Shown: piece by piece, positions 54,651-63,897 of the stretch
Layout: each line of letters begins with the position of its first letter
How positions within the stretch are numbered: the stretch's first letter is position 1
Source of the DNA: Gammaproteobacteria bacterium
GTDB taxonomy: Bacteria > Pseudomonadota > Gammaproteobacteria > Steroidobacterales > Steroidobacteraceae
Direction: 5' to 3'
NCBI GenBank assembly: GCA_003134045.1
Contig: PLAH01000040.1
Span: forward strand, 1-64,000
Length of the DNA: 64,000 nt
Notes under the pieces: model-generated
The model's database searches: none
What the model was told of the DNA's origin: nothing
The model's input: only the letters and a program-made list of their open reading frames with translations
Translations under genes and position numbers: made by a program

Positions 54651-56810
54651 ATGCGCGTCGATCGGTTGTCGGCTTGGATGGCGGTTGCGGCCTGCACCCT
54701 GGGATCGATGTTTGCCGCCGCCGCTGCCGCGCCCGCCGATGCGAGCCAGCCCTTCGGCATTCGAGACCTGGTTCGGTTGGAGCGCCTGTCCGACCTCGCG
54801 GTCTCCCCCGACGGCAAGCGGGTGGCGTACACGCTTCGCGGCACCGACATGGATGCGAACAAGGGCCGCACCGGGATCTGGTTGCTCGACACCCAGAAGC
54901 GCAACGCGGCGGCCGCGCGGCTCACCGATCTCGCGGCCAATGCCAGTTCGGCCGAATGGAGCGCGGACGGCCGGTATGTGTATTTCCTGTCGAACCGCAG
55001 CGGCTCCAGCCAAGTATGGCGCGGCGACGCCCGCTGGCTCGACGTTCGCTCCGGCGATTCCCGCCGGAACGACGCCCGGCATGGCGACGTCGCGCGCGAT
55101 GACGCCGAGCCCTCCGATGCGCAGCAGATCACCAATCTGCCGCTCGACGTCGGCAGCTTTCGCGTGTCCCCGTCCGCCGATCGGCTGCTGGTGAGCATGG
55201 AGGTGTTCATCGATTGCACCGACCTCGCGTGCACCAAGCAACGGCTGGATGCGCTTGCGCTCGCGCCGGCTCACGGCGTGCTGTACGACAAACTCTTCGT
55301 GCGGCATTGGGATACCTGGAGCGATGGCCGGCGCTCGCAGCTGTTCAGTGTCGCCCTCGATGCGTCCGGCCTCGCCAACGGCACGCCGCTCAACTTGAGC
55401 GGCGGCATGGACGGCGATGTGCCAGGCAAGCCTTTCGGCGGGCGTGAAGATTACGCATTCAGCCCGGACGGCCGCAACGTCGCCTTTTCCATGCGCTTAG
55501 GGTCAGCGGGCGAGCCTTGGTCGACCAACTTCGACATTTACGAGGTCGCCGCCGGCGGCGGGAAGCCGCAGAACTTGACCGGCGAGAATCCCGCATGGGA
55601 CGGCCAGCCGGCATTCTCTCCGGACGGCACGCAACTCGCCTATGTGGCGACGGATCGTCCCGGATTCGAGGCGGACCGATTCCATCTGGTGCTGTTGAAC
55701 CTCGCATCCGGCATCAAGCGCCCGCTCACGCAAGGTTGGGATCGGTCGATCTCGAGCTTCGCCTGGTCGCCCGACGGCAAGACGCTGTTTGCCACCGCAG
55801 ACCATCTGGGGCAGCACCCGCTGTGGGCGATCGATGTCGGTACGGGACACGCCTCCGCGATCACCGGCGACGGCGAAGTGGAAGGCTTCGCCGTGGGACC
55901 ACGGCAACTGTTCTTCACCTCGAGCGACCTTAGGGATCCGGCCGACATGTACTCGGTGGGCTTCGCCGGCGGCAAGGCACGCCAACTCACGCATCTGAAC
56001 CAAGCGGCCCTGGCGCAACGCAAACTGGGCGACTACGAGCAATTCGAGTTTCCCGGCTGGAACGACGAGAACGTATTCGGCTACGTGGTCAAACCCGTCG
56101 ACTTCAAGCGCGACGGACATTATCCGGTGGCGTTCGTGGTGCATGGCGGCCCGCAAGGAAGCATGGCGAACCTGTGGCACTATCGTTGGAACGCGCAGAG
56201 TCTGGCGGGGGCAGGCTACGGCGTCGTGATGATCGATTTTCACGGATCGACCGGTTACGGGCAGGCGTTCACCGATTCGATCAGCGGCGACTGGGGCGGC
56301 AAGCCGCTCGAGGATCTGAAACTTGGGCTGGCGGCCGCGCTGAAGAGATACCCCTGGCTGGACGGCGATCGCATGTGCGCCTTGGGCGGCTCGTATGGCG
56401 GTTACATGATGAATTGGATCGCGGGTCAGTGGCCCGATCGCTTCAAATGCATCGTCACGCACGACGGCATCTTCGACAATCGCAGCATGTACTACTCCAC
56501 CGAGGAATTATGGTTTCCCGAGTGGGAGAACGGCGGTCCCGAATTTCTGAATCCGGCGGCCTACGCGAAGCACAATCCCGTCGATTTCGTGAATCGATGG
56601 AAGACGCCCACCCTGGTCATCCATGGCCAGCTCGACTATCGCGTTCCCTACGAACAAGGCCTGGCGGTCTACACCGCACTGCAGCGGCGCGGGGTGCCGA
56701 GCGAACTGCTGTACTTTCCCGATGAGAATCACTGGGTGCTGAAGCCGGCCAACAGCATCCAATGGTATGACAGCGTCATCGCCTGGATGGATCGCTGGAC
56801 GCGCCGGTAG
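54651..56810 (+). CDS. Exported S9-family prolyl oligopeptidase-like peptidase
   Basis: A signal peptide ending in AAAAAPADA precedes a beta-propeller with SPDGKRVAYTL, WSADGRYVYFLSNRSG and SPDGTQLAYVA repeats and a C-terminal hydrolase domain: GGSYGGYMMNW (Ser581), HGQLDYRVPY (Asp662) and DENHWVL (His694). It should cleave short peptides in the periplasm. ATG 54651 follows aaggga...aaaggt. Length 719. An Asp/Arg-rich insertion with a 5-residue period (about residues 125-159) interrupts the propeller. Confidence 0.94.
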   Translation: MRVDRLSAWMAVAACTLGSMFAAAAAAPADASQPFGIRDLVRLERLSDLAVSPDGKRVAYTLRGTDMDANKGRTGIWLLDTQKRNAAAARLTDLAANASSAEWSADGRYVYFLSNRSGSSQVWRGDARWLDVRSGDSRRNDARHGDVARDDAEPSDAQQITNLPLDVGSFRVSPSADRLLVSMEVFIDCTDLACTKQRLDALALAPAHGVLYDKLFVRHWDTWSDGRRSQLFSVALDASGLANGTPLNLSGGMDGDVPGKPFGGREDYAFSPDGRNVAFSMRLGSAGEPWSTNFDIYEVAAGGGKPQNLTGENPAWDGQPAFSPDGTQLAYVATDRPGFEADRFHLVLLNLASGIKRPLTQGWDRSISSFAWSPDGKTLFATADHLGQHPLWAIDVGTGHASAITGDGEVEGFAVGPRQLFFTSSDLRDPADMYSVGFAGGKARQLTHLNQAALAQRKLGDYEQFEFPGWNDENVFGYVVKPVDFKRDGHYPVAFVVHGGPQGSMANLWHYRWNAQSLAGAGYGVVMIDFHGSTGYGQAFTDSISGDWGGKPLEDLKLGLAAALKRYPWLDGDRMCALGGSYGGYMMNWIAGQWPDRFKCIVTHDGIFDNRSMYYSTEELWFPEWENGGPEFLNPAAYAKHNPVDFVNRWKTPTLVIHGQLDYRVPYEQGLAVYTALQRRGVPSELLYFPDENHWVLKPANSIQWYDSVIAWMDRWTRR
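55023..55127 (+). repeat. 15-bp degenerate tandem repeat inside the S9 peptidase gene
   Basis: Seven pentapeptides, GDARW, LDVRS, GDSRR, NDARH, GDVAR, DDAEP and SDAQQ, share an x-D-x-x-x pattern and keep the frame. Confidence 0.65.
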
Positions 56811-56813
56811 CCG

Positions 56814-57848
56814 CTACGACTCGACGCCTCGCCACGCGGCCGGGTAGTTCGTGCCCAGCTGCAGGATGCGGTTCAGAACGTCGCGATAGCGCATGCCGGC
56901 GGTGAGCGCCGACTGTGAAAAATCCTCCGCCATGGAGATGTTGGGATTGGCGTTCGCCTCCAGCACGTACAGCGCACCGTCCGCGCGCAGACGGAAATCC
57001 ATACGCGCATAGCCCGTCAGGTACAGGGCGCGAAAGATTCTCTTCGTGAGCTGCTCGAGCCTGGCCGTCGTGCCCTCAGGCAGGCCGGCCGCCGCCGCGG
57101 TGGTGATGCCGTACTTTTCTTGATATCGCCGGTCCCATTTGACCTTGCGGGTGGCGATGGCCGGCAGGCTCTCCGGCAGCGACCCGAATCTCATCTCCCA
57201 CACCGGCAGCACTTTCAGCCGATCGTTGCCGATGACGCCCACGTAGAGTTCCCGGCCTTCGATGTACTCCTCGACCAAGGCGTCGGAGTGCGTTTGATCG
57301 TGTATGAACGCAATGCGCTCCGCCAGCTGCTTCGGGTCCGTCACCACGGATGCGTGCGCGATGCCGAGCGAGGCGTCCTCGGTGGAGGACTTGACGAACA
57401 ACGGAAAGTTCAGCTTCTTCGGAATCCGCGGTTTACGGCCGCGGGGGAACACCAGGAACTGCGGGGTGGGAATGCGGTGATAGGACAGGAGCTGCTTCGA
57501 CAGCACCTTGTCCCGCGACAACAGCATTCCTCGCGGATTGCAGCCGGTGTACGGCTGGCGCATCAATTCCAGGAAAGCGACCACATGCTGGTCGTAGGTG
57601 CCGATGCCGTCGAACTCCTCGAGCAGATTGAAGACGATATCGGGCTTCCAGTCGATGATGGCGCGGCGCAGCTCCGAGAGGCTGTCCGACATTCCCAGCG
57701 GCATGACTTCGTGGCCCGCCGCTTTCAAATGGGTGATCACGTCGTATTCGGTGCGCCATTCGTCGATCTCCTTCTCGGTGGCCCCGACCAGCGAGTCGGG
57801 CGGCACGAGGGTGGAGTGCACCAGCACCAGCGCGCGCTGTTTCTTCAC
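56814..57848 (-). CDS. D-Ala-D-Ala ligase-like ATP-grasp enzyme
   Basis: GTG 57848 overlaps the stop of the upstream zincin gene (GTGA) and gives MKKQRALVLVHSTLVPPDSL. ATP-grasp features: NLLEEFDGIGTYDQH, PYTGCNPRGMLLSRDK, FPLFVKSSTEDASLGIAHAS, the carboxylate-binding ALVEEYIEGRELYVGVIGND and RMDFRLRADGALYVLEANAN with NPNIS for metal binding. Length 344. The genome's true Ddl is expected in the mur/fts cluster, so this is a paralogue that probably joins an amino acid or peptide to something else. It pairs with a zincin and, divergently, a FemAB-like acyltransferase. Confidence 0.88.
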   Translation of the reverse strand: MKKQRALVLVHSTLVPPDSLVGATEKEIDEWRTEYDVITHLKAAGHEVMPLGMSDSLSELRRAIIDWKPDIVFNLLEEFDGIGTYDQHVVAFLELMRQPYTGCNPRGMLLSRDKVLSKQLLSYHRIPTPQFLVFPRGRKPRIPKKLNFPLFVKSSTEDASLGIAHASVVTDPKQLAERIAFIHDQTHSDALVEEYIEGRELYVGVIGNDRLKVLPVWEMRFGSLPESLPAIATRKVKWDRRYQEKYGITTAAAAGLPEGTTARLEQLTKRIFRALYLTGYARMDFRLRADGALYVLEANANPNISMAEDFSQSALTAGMRYRDVLNRILQLGTNYPAAWRGVES

Positions 57849-58906
57849 AGCGCGACCCGCGGCAGCTGCCGTTCTTCGTAGGATTCCGCGAGTCTCGCAA
57901 TCACCCATATCAGATGAGGCTTCAATTCGCGGCGTGATCCGCGCAGGTACAGGTTCTGCGATTCGCAGCGCTCGATCATCAATCGCAATACCTGGTGTAC
58001 GAGATATTCACTGAACGCTCCGGCGCGGACGAACTGCTGGCGCAACGGATTGCGCAATTCGCGCAGCACGCTCGCGGCCTTGGGCGCCGACGCGCGGCGC
58101 GGGGTTGCAGTGAATATTTTGAGCAATAACTCATCCGCGCCGGAGCGGCGCGGCATCCGATAACGCGCCAGCTTCTTCTCGTAGTGCTGGCGCAGCGTGC
58201 CCGCCTCATCGGCGATGTCCTCGATATGCGTGCGGTCGGTGACCGGCGGCTTCGCATCGCCGATCTGCGCGGCCAAGCCGTCGATGTATTCGAGTTTGGC
58301 ATAGGCAGGCCACCCGCGATATTCCCGCCGCCACGCCGAGTTCGGTTTGAGCCAGACCGCAAAGGTTTCGGCAAAATCCTCGGTCGGGTGTGCCTGTGCA
58401 TACCATGAGCCCAAATGTTGTACGAACCGACGGCTTCCCGGACGCGGACGGTAGGTGTCGGGATACGGCAGCGATGCCGGGCCGAACACCTCGCGCCATA
58501 CCCGGCGTCTCCTCAGGCGGTAGGCGGAATCGATCGCATGCCCCGCCTCATGGCGCAGGATACGCATCAACCAGTTACGATTGCCGCCTTCGACTTCCCG
58601 CATGAACCGGCGCTCGATGCTCATCAAGCGCCGGTGCGCAAGATAGAAGGGAATCGCGATGCCGGGAATCCCATCGGGCGAGAACCATTCTTGAGCCAGC
58701 CAACAATGGGGTCTAAACCTGATACTACGGGTCGCCAATTCACGGTATAAACGATCAATGGCCTGTTCGAGGTCGGTACCATCGATCGTGAGTTTCAGAT
58801 CGCAAAAGCGCAGACTAAGCAATTGATCGTCGGACAGCGTTTCCCACGCGTACTGCGGGTGCCGTGACGGTCGTGAGCGAGCAGCAGCGGGACGGACTTG
58901 GGACAT
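57845..58906 (-). CDS. Putative zinc metallopeptidase (HExxH) coupled to the ATP-grasp gene
   Basis: The 353-residue protein has RILRHEAGHAIDSAYRLRRR, an HExxH zinc site (H119, E120, H123), and downstream HPTEDFAETFAVWL, which may supply the third ligand and the usual aromatic wall. There is no signal peptide. It resembles the putative zinc-binding metallopeptidase families often found beside D-Ala-D-Ala ligase-like genes; I do not know a defined substrate. The start is the ATG at 58906, which shares the CATG with a possible start of the divergent gene. The stop overlaps the ATP-grasp start. Confidence 0.78.
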   Translation of the reverse strand: MSQVRPAAARSRPSRHPQYAWETLSDDQLLSLRFCDLKLTIDGTDLEQAIDRLYRELATRSIRFRPHCWLAQEWFSPDGIPGIAIPFYLAHRRLMSIERRFMREVEGGNRNWLMRILRHEAGHAIDSAYRLRRRRVWREVFGPASLPYPDTYRPRPGSRRFVQHLGSWYAQAHPTEDFAETFAVWLKPNSAWRREYRGWPAYAKLEYIDGLAAQIGDAKPPVTDRTHIEDIADEAGTLRQHYEKKLARYRMPRRSGADELLLKIFTATPRRASAPKAASVLRELRNPLRQQFVRAGAFSEYLVHQVLRLMIERCESQNLYLRGSRRELKPHLIWVIARLAESYEERQLPRVAL

Positions 58907-60164
58907 GGACGTGAAAACCCATATTGAGTCAGCGGAAATGGTACATTTAAAATCCGATAAAGGGGACGGTAGCGGCTCCGATAGTGCGGCAGCCGGCTTC
59001 TCACGCGCCCGCGACGCTCGGGAGCTGACGGTCGATGTGATTCGCAGCGTCGCCGGCGTGGCCGGCCTACAGCGCGACTTCGCGCAATTACAGGCGTCCA
59101 CCGGCAATACGCTGCCTTTCGCCTGCTACGAATGGCAGTTGACCTGGTGCCGGCACTTCCTGGACCAGGACCTCGGCATTCTCGATCAGCCCATGTTCTA
59201 TGTCATCCGGGACGGCGGTACCTGCGTCGGAATGATTCCCCTGATCCGGACCACCCGCCGGTTGGGCGGCTTGAATGTGTCGTCCGTCGGCCTGCTGGGC
59301 GCCGATCCGGCGATCACCGAAATTCGCACATCGTTGGTGCAGCCCGGCTATGAAGAGAGCGTCGCCATGGCGGTCGACGCCCGCCTCAAAGGCGCCCGCG
59401 ACTGGGACTGGATCCAATGGATCGCCACCGGCGGCGCTTTCGGCGCGGCGCTCGGCCGCGCGCGCGAACTGCGCTGGCAGCCTCTGGCGGCGAGTTATCT
59501 GCTGGATTTACCGCCGACCTGGGAGGAATTTCGAGCCGGCCTCAAGCGCAATATCCGCGAATCGCTGCGCCACTGCTACAACTCGCTGAAGCGCGACGGC
59601 CATCGGTTCGAGTTTCGCATCGTAACGGAAAAAGCCGCGGTGCCCGCTGCGCTGGATCGATTCTTCGAGTTGCATGTGCAGCGCGCCGCCATGCGGGGCG
59701 CCGTTGCACACCCGAATCGCTTCGCAAGTCCCGTCGTGCGCAATTTCGTCTACGATGTCTGCGCGCAGTTCGCGGAGCGCGGCAAGTTGCGCGTGTTCCA
59801 GCTCGAGATCGCCGGCCAGGTCGTGGCCTCGCGTATCGGGTTCGTGGTCGGCGAGAGCTTGTATTTGTACTATTCCGGCTTCGATCCGCACTGGTCGCGC
59901 TATAGCGTCATGACCACGACCGTTGCCGAGACCATCAAGTATGCGATCGCGCAAGGCATCACGACGATCAACTTATCGCCGGGAAACGACGTCTCCAAGA
60001 CTCGCTGGGGCCCGCGCGAAGTGAGCCATCAAACCGCCTACGAACACAGCGGGCGCCTGCGCTCGCGGCTGGTGCGCCACGCCTATATCAAAGCAAGTTC
60101 GGGGCAAGGGCTTCAGGGATGGCTGTTGCAGCGGTTGATGCCGGGGCGGCGAACCTGGAATTGA
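58905..60164 (+). CDS. GNAT/FemAB-like acyltransferase
   Basis: The protein is of the BioF2/FemAB-like GNAT type: TPF-like motif [36 protein letters not shown], the helix [20 protein letters not shown] with following RHFEF-like strand, and [27 protein letters not shown]. Such enzymes transfer acyl or aminoacyl groups, sometimes to peptidoglycan or peptides. The start is uncertain: ATG 58905 (track), ATG 58938, or GTG 59037 downstream of a good promoter TTGAGT-18-TAAAAT (58924-58953). It is divergent from zincin/ATP-grasp, and its 3' end overlaps ttcA by 77 nt. Confidence 0.82.
   Translation: MDVKTHIESAEMVHLKSDKGDGSGSDSAAAGFSRARDARELTVDVIRSVAGVAGLQRDFAQLQASTGNTLPFACYEWQLTWCRHFLDQDLGILDQPMFYVIRDGGTCVGMIPLIRTTRRLGGLNVSSVGLLGADPAITEIRTSLVQPGYEESVAMAVDARLKGARDWDWIQWIATGGAFGAALGRARELRWQPLAASYLLDLPPTWEEFRAGLKRNIRESLRHCYNSLKRDGHRFEFRIVTEKAAVPAALDRFFELHVQRAAMRGAVAHPNRFASPVVRNFVYDVCAQFAERGKLRVFQLEIAGQVVASRIGFVVGESLYLYYSGFDPHWSRYSVMTTTVAETIKYAIAQGITTINLSPGNDVSKTRWGPREVSHQTAYEHSGRLRSRLVRHAYIKASSGQGLQGWLLQRLMPGRRTWN
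58924..58953 (+). promoter_or_regulatory. Candidate sigma-70 promoter for the FemAB-like gene
   Basis: TTGAGT, 18 nt, TAAAAT in a locally AT-rich patch. If used, the true start codon lies downstream of about 58960. Confidence 0.5.
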
Positions 60165-61086
60165 CCGGGTGCGGCTCCGTACGGAGCGCCACCACCCCCA
60201 GGGGCGTCTCCTCACGCAGCAACTCCCCCAATGGCATCCCCCCAAGGAACGTGTCTCCCGAGGGCATCTCGCCACGGAGCGCCTCTTTACGCAGCGTCTC
60301 CAGCCCCGCGAAATCGAACAGCGTCGGATCGGCCAATTGCGATGCGGACGCATTGCAGATGCCCGAGAAAATCGACTCGATTCGACCGGGAAATTTTTCC
60401 TCCCAGTCGCGCAGCATGTTCTTGACCACCAGCCGCTGCATATTGGTCTGCGACCCACACAGCGTGCAGGGGATGATGGGGAATTCCCGCGCCGTCGCGT
60501 ACCGTGCGATCGTCCTCTCGGCCACGTAGGCCAGGGGCCGAATCACGATATGCCGGCGGTCCTCGCTCAGCAGCTTGGGCGGCATCGCCTTCAGCCGTCC
60601 GCCGAAAAACATGTTCAAGAACAACGTCTCGACGATGTCATCGCGATGGTGGCCCAACGCGATCTTGGTGATGCCGTTCTCCGCGGCGTACCGATAGAGC
60701 GCGCCGCGCCTGAGGCGCGAACACAACCCGCACATGGTCTTGCCATCGGGAATGACGCGCTTGACCACCGAATAGGTGTTCTGCTCGATTATATGAAATG
60801 GCACACCGAGACCGGTCAGATACTCCGGCAGAACGTGCGCGGGAAACCCCGGTTGTTTCTGATCCAGATTGACGGCGATCAGATCGAAGCGGATCGGCGC
60901 GCTGCGTTGCAAGCTCACCAGCACATCGAGCAGGGTGTACGAGTCCTTGCCTCCCGACAGACAGACCATCACGCGGTCGCCATCGGCGATCATTGCGTAA
61001 TCGCCGATGGCCTTGCCCACCGAGCCGCGCAGTTGCGCCTGCAGCTTCTTGAAATTATTCGAATGCCGGACGGCCGTGTTCGGCAT
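60088..61086 (-). CDS. ttcA: tRNA 2-thiocytidine synthetase TtcA with repeat-extended C-terminus
   Basis: TtcA makes 2-thiocytidine-32 in tRNA using ATP and an iron-sulfur cluster. The PP-loop is [14 protein letters not shown]; the cluster cysteines are in [13 protein letters not shown] and [28 protein letters not shown] is family-specific. ATG 61086 gives [20 protein letters not shown]. The conserved protein ends near [10 protein letters not shown]; after that come three 10-residue repeats and a tail, giving 332 residues, and the last codons run antisense into the FemAB-like gene. It follows the M32 gene by 2 bp. Confidence 0.95.
   Translation of the reverse strand: MPNTAVRHSNNFKKLQAQLRGSVGKAIGDYAMIADGDRVMVCLSGGKDSYTLLDVLVSLQRSAPIRFDLIAVNLDQKQPGFPAHVLPEYLTGLGVPFHIIEQNTYSVVKRVIPDGKTMCGLCSRLRRGALYRYAAENGITKIALGHHRDDIVETLFLNMFFGGRLKAMPPKLLSEDRRHIVIRPLAYVAERTIARYATAREFPIIPCTLCGSQTNMQRLVVKNMLRDWEEKFPGRIESIFSGICNASASQLADPTLFDFAGLETLRKEALRGEMPSGDTFLGGMPLGELLREETPLGVVALRTEPHPVNSRFAAPASTAATAIPEALAPNLL
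60184..60273 (-). repeat. 30-bp degenerate tandem repeat in the ttcA tail
   Basis: Three units encode [20 protein letters not shown] and [10 protein letters not shown]. Confidence 0.7.
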
Positions 61087-61088
61087 GG

Positions 61089-62588
61089 CTACGGTGCTTC
61101 CAGGTACTTGGCTTCCAGGTAGCGCAGATAAGCAGCCGCGGTGAGCGGCTTGCCGGTGGCCTGCTTCATGAGTTCCTGCACCGGTAGTCGTGCGCCCACG
61201 CCGTGCACGTTGTCGCGCAGCCAATCCATCACGCCGCCGAATTGTCCCGCGGCAATCTCGCTGTCCAGCGAGGGTCGCTCGGCGCGCAGCGCCTCGTTCA
61301 ACTGCCCGGCAATCACCGCGCCCAACGCGTAGGACGGGAAATACCCAAAATGTCCCACCGCCCAGTGGATGTCCTGCAAGCACCCCTCAACGTCATTGGT
61401 CGGGCGGATGCTCAGGCGCTGTTCGAGATTGGCGTTCCAGGCTTCCGGAATGTCGGTCACGCTCAGCGCGCCCTCGAGAATCTTCTTCTCGAGTTCGTAA
61501 CGCAGCATGATGTGCACCGGATACGTCAATTCGTCCGCGTCCATGCGAATCAAACTGCGCTTCACGCGGGTCAAATGCCGGTATAGGTTGTCTTCGCTCC
61601 ATTCCGGACCGTTCACCTGCAGGTATTTCTCCAACAGCGGCTTCAAGTAGCTCACGAAGGAACGGCTGCGGCACAGATTCATCTCGAACAATAACGACTG
61701 GCTCTCTTCCAGCGCGAGTCCGCGGTCGCGGCCCACCGGCTGGTCGCGCCATTTGAGCGGAAGGCCCAAATCGTACATGGCATGTCCGGTTTCGTGGACC
61801 GCGCCCAGCAACCCCGAAAACGGATCGTTCGCATCGAAGCGCGTGGTCACCCGGATGTCGCCGGGAACGCCCTCGGTAAAGGGGTGCTCGCTCTCATCGA
61901 GGCGTCCGCGATCGAAGGGGAAGCCGAGCGCTTTGAGAACGTCCACGGCCAGCGAACGCTGCCGCGACACGCTGAACTTGCCCACCAGCGGCAGGGGGGC
62001 CCGGCTGGCCTGCACTTCGATGGCCTGATTGATGAGTCCGGGAAGCTTGCGCGACAGCGCCTTGAAAATCGTATCGATGTCGGCCGTCGAAATGCCGGGA
62101 GTGAACCCGTCCACCAAGGCGTCGTACGGCGCCAGTCCGCGGGCCTGCCCCAGAAGCGCCGCCTTGTCGCGTACCAGGTGCACCACCTCCTCGAGGTGCG
62201 GGGCAAATATCTTGAAGTCGTTCGCCTTGCGTGCTTCGACCCAGAAAACTTCAGCTCTTGCCGTGGCCTTCGCCAGGCGCGCGATCAGCGACGGCGGCGT
62301 CGCGATGGCGTGATCGCGCTGGCGCCGCATTTCACGCAGATTGGCGAGCGGCCAATCCTCCAGCTGCGACGAGGCAGCCTCGGCACGCTCGAGCAGACGA
62401 GCCACTTTCGGCGTCGTCAGCAGGGCGTGGTGCTCGGTCTCGAGCGCCGCGAGCTGCTCGCCGCGCACATCGGCGCTGCCGCGCGGCATCATCACCGCCG
62501 CATCCCAGCGCAACAGCGACAATGCCCCGCGAAACGCATGCAGGCGGCGAAACTCTTGTTCCAGTTGTTCGTAGGGCGAAGCGGCCAT
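61089..62588 (-). CDS. M32-family metallocarboxypeptidase (Taq type)
   Basis: Carboxypeptidase Taq enzymes remove C-terminal residues from peptides in the cytoplasm. Zinc site HETGHAMYD (H265, E266, H269) with the second Glu in the following [11 protein letters not shown]; family marks [15 protein letters not shown], and [16 protein letters not shown]. Length 499 is typical. It precedes ttcA on the minus strand with a 2-bp gap. Confidence 0.96.
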   Translation of the reverse strand: MAASPYEQLEQEFRRLHAFRGALSLLRWDAAVMMPRGSADVRGEQLAALETEHHALLTTPKVARLLERAEAASSQLEDWPLANLREMRRQRDHAIATPPSLIARLAKATARAEVFWVEARKANDFKIFAPHLEEVVHLVRDKAALLGQARGLAPYDALVDGFTPGISTADIDTIFKALSRKLPGLINQAIEVQASRAPLPLVGKFSVSRQRSLAVDVLKALGFPFDRGRLDESEHPFTEGVPGDIRVTTRFDANDPFSGLLGAVHETGHAMYDLGLPLKWRDQPVGRDRGLALEESQSLLFEMNLCRSRSFVSYLKPLLEKYLQVNGPEWSEDNLYRHLTRVKRSLIRMDADELTYPVHIMLRYELEKKILEGALSVTDIPEAWNANLEQRLSIRPTNDVEGCLQDIHWAVGHFGYFPSYALGAVIAGQLNEALRAERPSLDSEIAAGQFGGVMDWLRDNVHGVGARLPVQELMKQATGKPLTAAAYLRYLEAKYLEAP

Positions 62589-62650
62589 GTCTCAAGTCTA
62601 CCAGATGGACGGCAAAACCGCCCACGCGGTCAGCTTAAAATCGTTCTAAT

Positions 62651-63136
62651 TCAATGGGTTGGTTGCAGCAGCGGGGGCAGCGAGCCGTTCTGGCGGAACG
62701 GCAGATCGCGCAGGAACGGCAGGTCGATGCTGGCCGCGCCGGTCAACTCATACTCCACGGAATCCGCATGCTTGTCCGAGTGGCTGGCCAGTTTCAACAG
62801 CACCAAAGCCATGTTGGCCGTGATCGTCATGTCGAACTGCGTCGCGCCTTGCGCCGGAACCACGAAAGCCCGGGTGTTGACGCCGCTCGCGATCCGCTCC
62901 CCCGCCACGTTCAACTCGGCATGCAAGCTCGTGACCGGCAGTGCACGATCGTTGGGATTCTGGATGTTGAATTTGACCAGAAAATTCTGCTGCAGCAGAT
63001 TGCCGCTGACCATCTCGATGCTCACCACCGACAAAATCGGCTTCTCGAATTTCGGCGCCACCAGCGAACAGGCCGCCAGCGACGACCACAATCCCAACAG
63101 CAACAGGAGGCGCATCAGCATTCGCAATGCTCGCAT
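62651..63136 (-). CDS. LEA14-like (WHy domain) lipoprotein
   Basis: The 161-residue protein begins with a signal and lipobox (LLLLLGLWSSLAACS). The mature part has VSIEMVSGNLLQQNFLVKFN and IQNPNDRALPVTSLHAELNV, the beta-sandwich pattern with NPN characteristic of LEA type 2 / WHy domains, found in bacterial envelope lipoproteins. Function is not established. Start could also be the Met seven codons in. Divergent from the last gene with little space between. Confidence 0.88.
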   Translation of the reverse strand: MRALRMLMRLLLLLGLWSSLAACSLVAPKFEKPILSVVSIEMVSGNLLQQNFLVKFNIQNPNDRALPVTSLHAELNVAGERIASGVNTRAFVVPAQGATQFDMTITANMALVLLKLASHSDKHADSVEYELTGAASIDLPFLRDLPFRQNGSLPPLLQPTH

Positions 63137-63180
63137 GGCAACATAGCCAAATGATACCGGTTATCCCAGGAGGCAGGTTT

Positions 63181-63897
63181 TTGCGCACCCGCTGCCCATC
63201 CCGTCCGGCAGCACCATCCAGCGTGGCAGCACAATCGCGTGTGGCGGCGCTATCCAGCGTGGCTGCGCTGGGGCTGGCCGTGGGCGCGGCGGCAGCGACG
63301 CCCAACACATCCATCGCGGGCGCCGCAGGAGCGCCCGGCGCGGCCACGCCGCCGGCGGCCGCAGGCATTTCTGTCGCGGCCAGCGCCGGCCCAGTCACGC
63401 CGACTGCCCCGCCCACCGGCTGCCTCACCTCCGGCGACGGCTACTTTCGCGCGCGGGTCCGCGGCGCCATCGATGCCACCATCGATTGGCCGAACAGCGG
63501 CACGCGCTGTCAGGGGGAACCCAAGGGCGTCCCGCCCGGCGTCCGTTTGAGCTTTCAGCGCGCGGCCGCCGGCAAACCGAACTTGTTGTTCGTATTCGGC
63601 CTGACCGGTATCCGCGAGGGGCTGCCGGCGCATGCCACGGGCGTGAACCTGACAGTCATCCTGCAGGGCACGAACCGCATATTCGGGACGCTCGGCGACT
63701 CACGCTGCACCATCGATTCACTCAGCCAGAAGCCTCTGCCCAGCCCCGGATCCTACCGCGTCGAAGCGCGCGGTTTCTGCACGCAGCCTGCTCACGCCGT
63801 GCGCGGCGACGGCGATCTGTTGGTCAGCACATTCGAGTTTGCCGGACCGGTCAGCTATACGACCGATGCCGCCGCCGTGAGCGCACCGGCGAAGTAA
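63181..63897 (+). CDS. Exported hypothetical protein with N-terminal hexapeptide repeats
   Basis: I chose TTG 63181 because aggagg lies 7 nt before it; the track's 63127 and ATG 63151 have no such site and would overlap the neighbouring start. The product MRTRCPSRPAAPSSVAAQ shows a twin-Arg-poor basic start, an Ala-rich segment that could serve as a signal or membrane segment (AALGLAVGAAAAT), a Pro/Ala linker, then a domain with GCLTSGDGYFRARVRGAIDA, WPNSGTRCQGEP and GSYRVEARGFCTQP. Four Cys in that domain suggest two disulfides outside the cytoplasm. Family not recognised. Length 238. Confidence 0.7.
   Translation: MRTRCPSRPAAPSSVAAQSRVAALSSVAALGLAVGAAAATPNTSIAGAAGAPGAATPPAAAGISVAASAGPVTPTAPPTGCLTSGDGYFRARVRGAIDATIDWPNSGTRCQGEPKGVPPGVRLSFQRAAAGKPNLLFVFGLTGIREGLPAHATGVNLTVILQGTNRIFGTLGDSRCTIDSLSQKPLPSPGSYRVEARGFCTQPAHAVRGDGDLLVSTFEFAGPVSYTTDAAAVSAPAK
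63211..63282 (+). repeat. 18-bp tandem repeat at the N-terminus of the last gene
   Basis: Four units encode APSSVA, AQSRVA, ALSSVA and ALGLAV; the first three are close at the DNA level (atccagcgtg, atcgcgtgtg, atccagcgtg). Confidence 0.75.
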
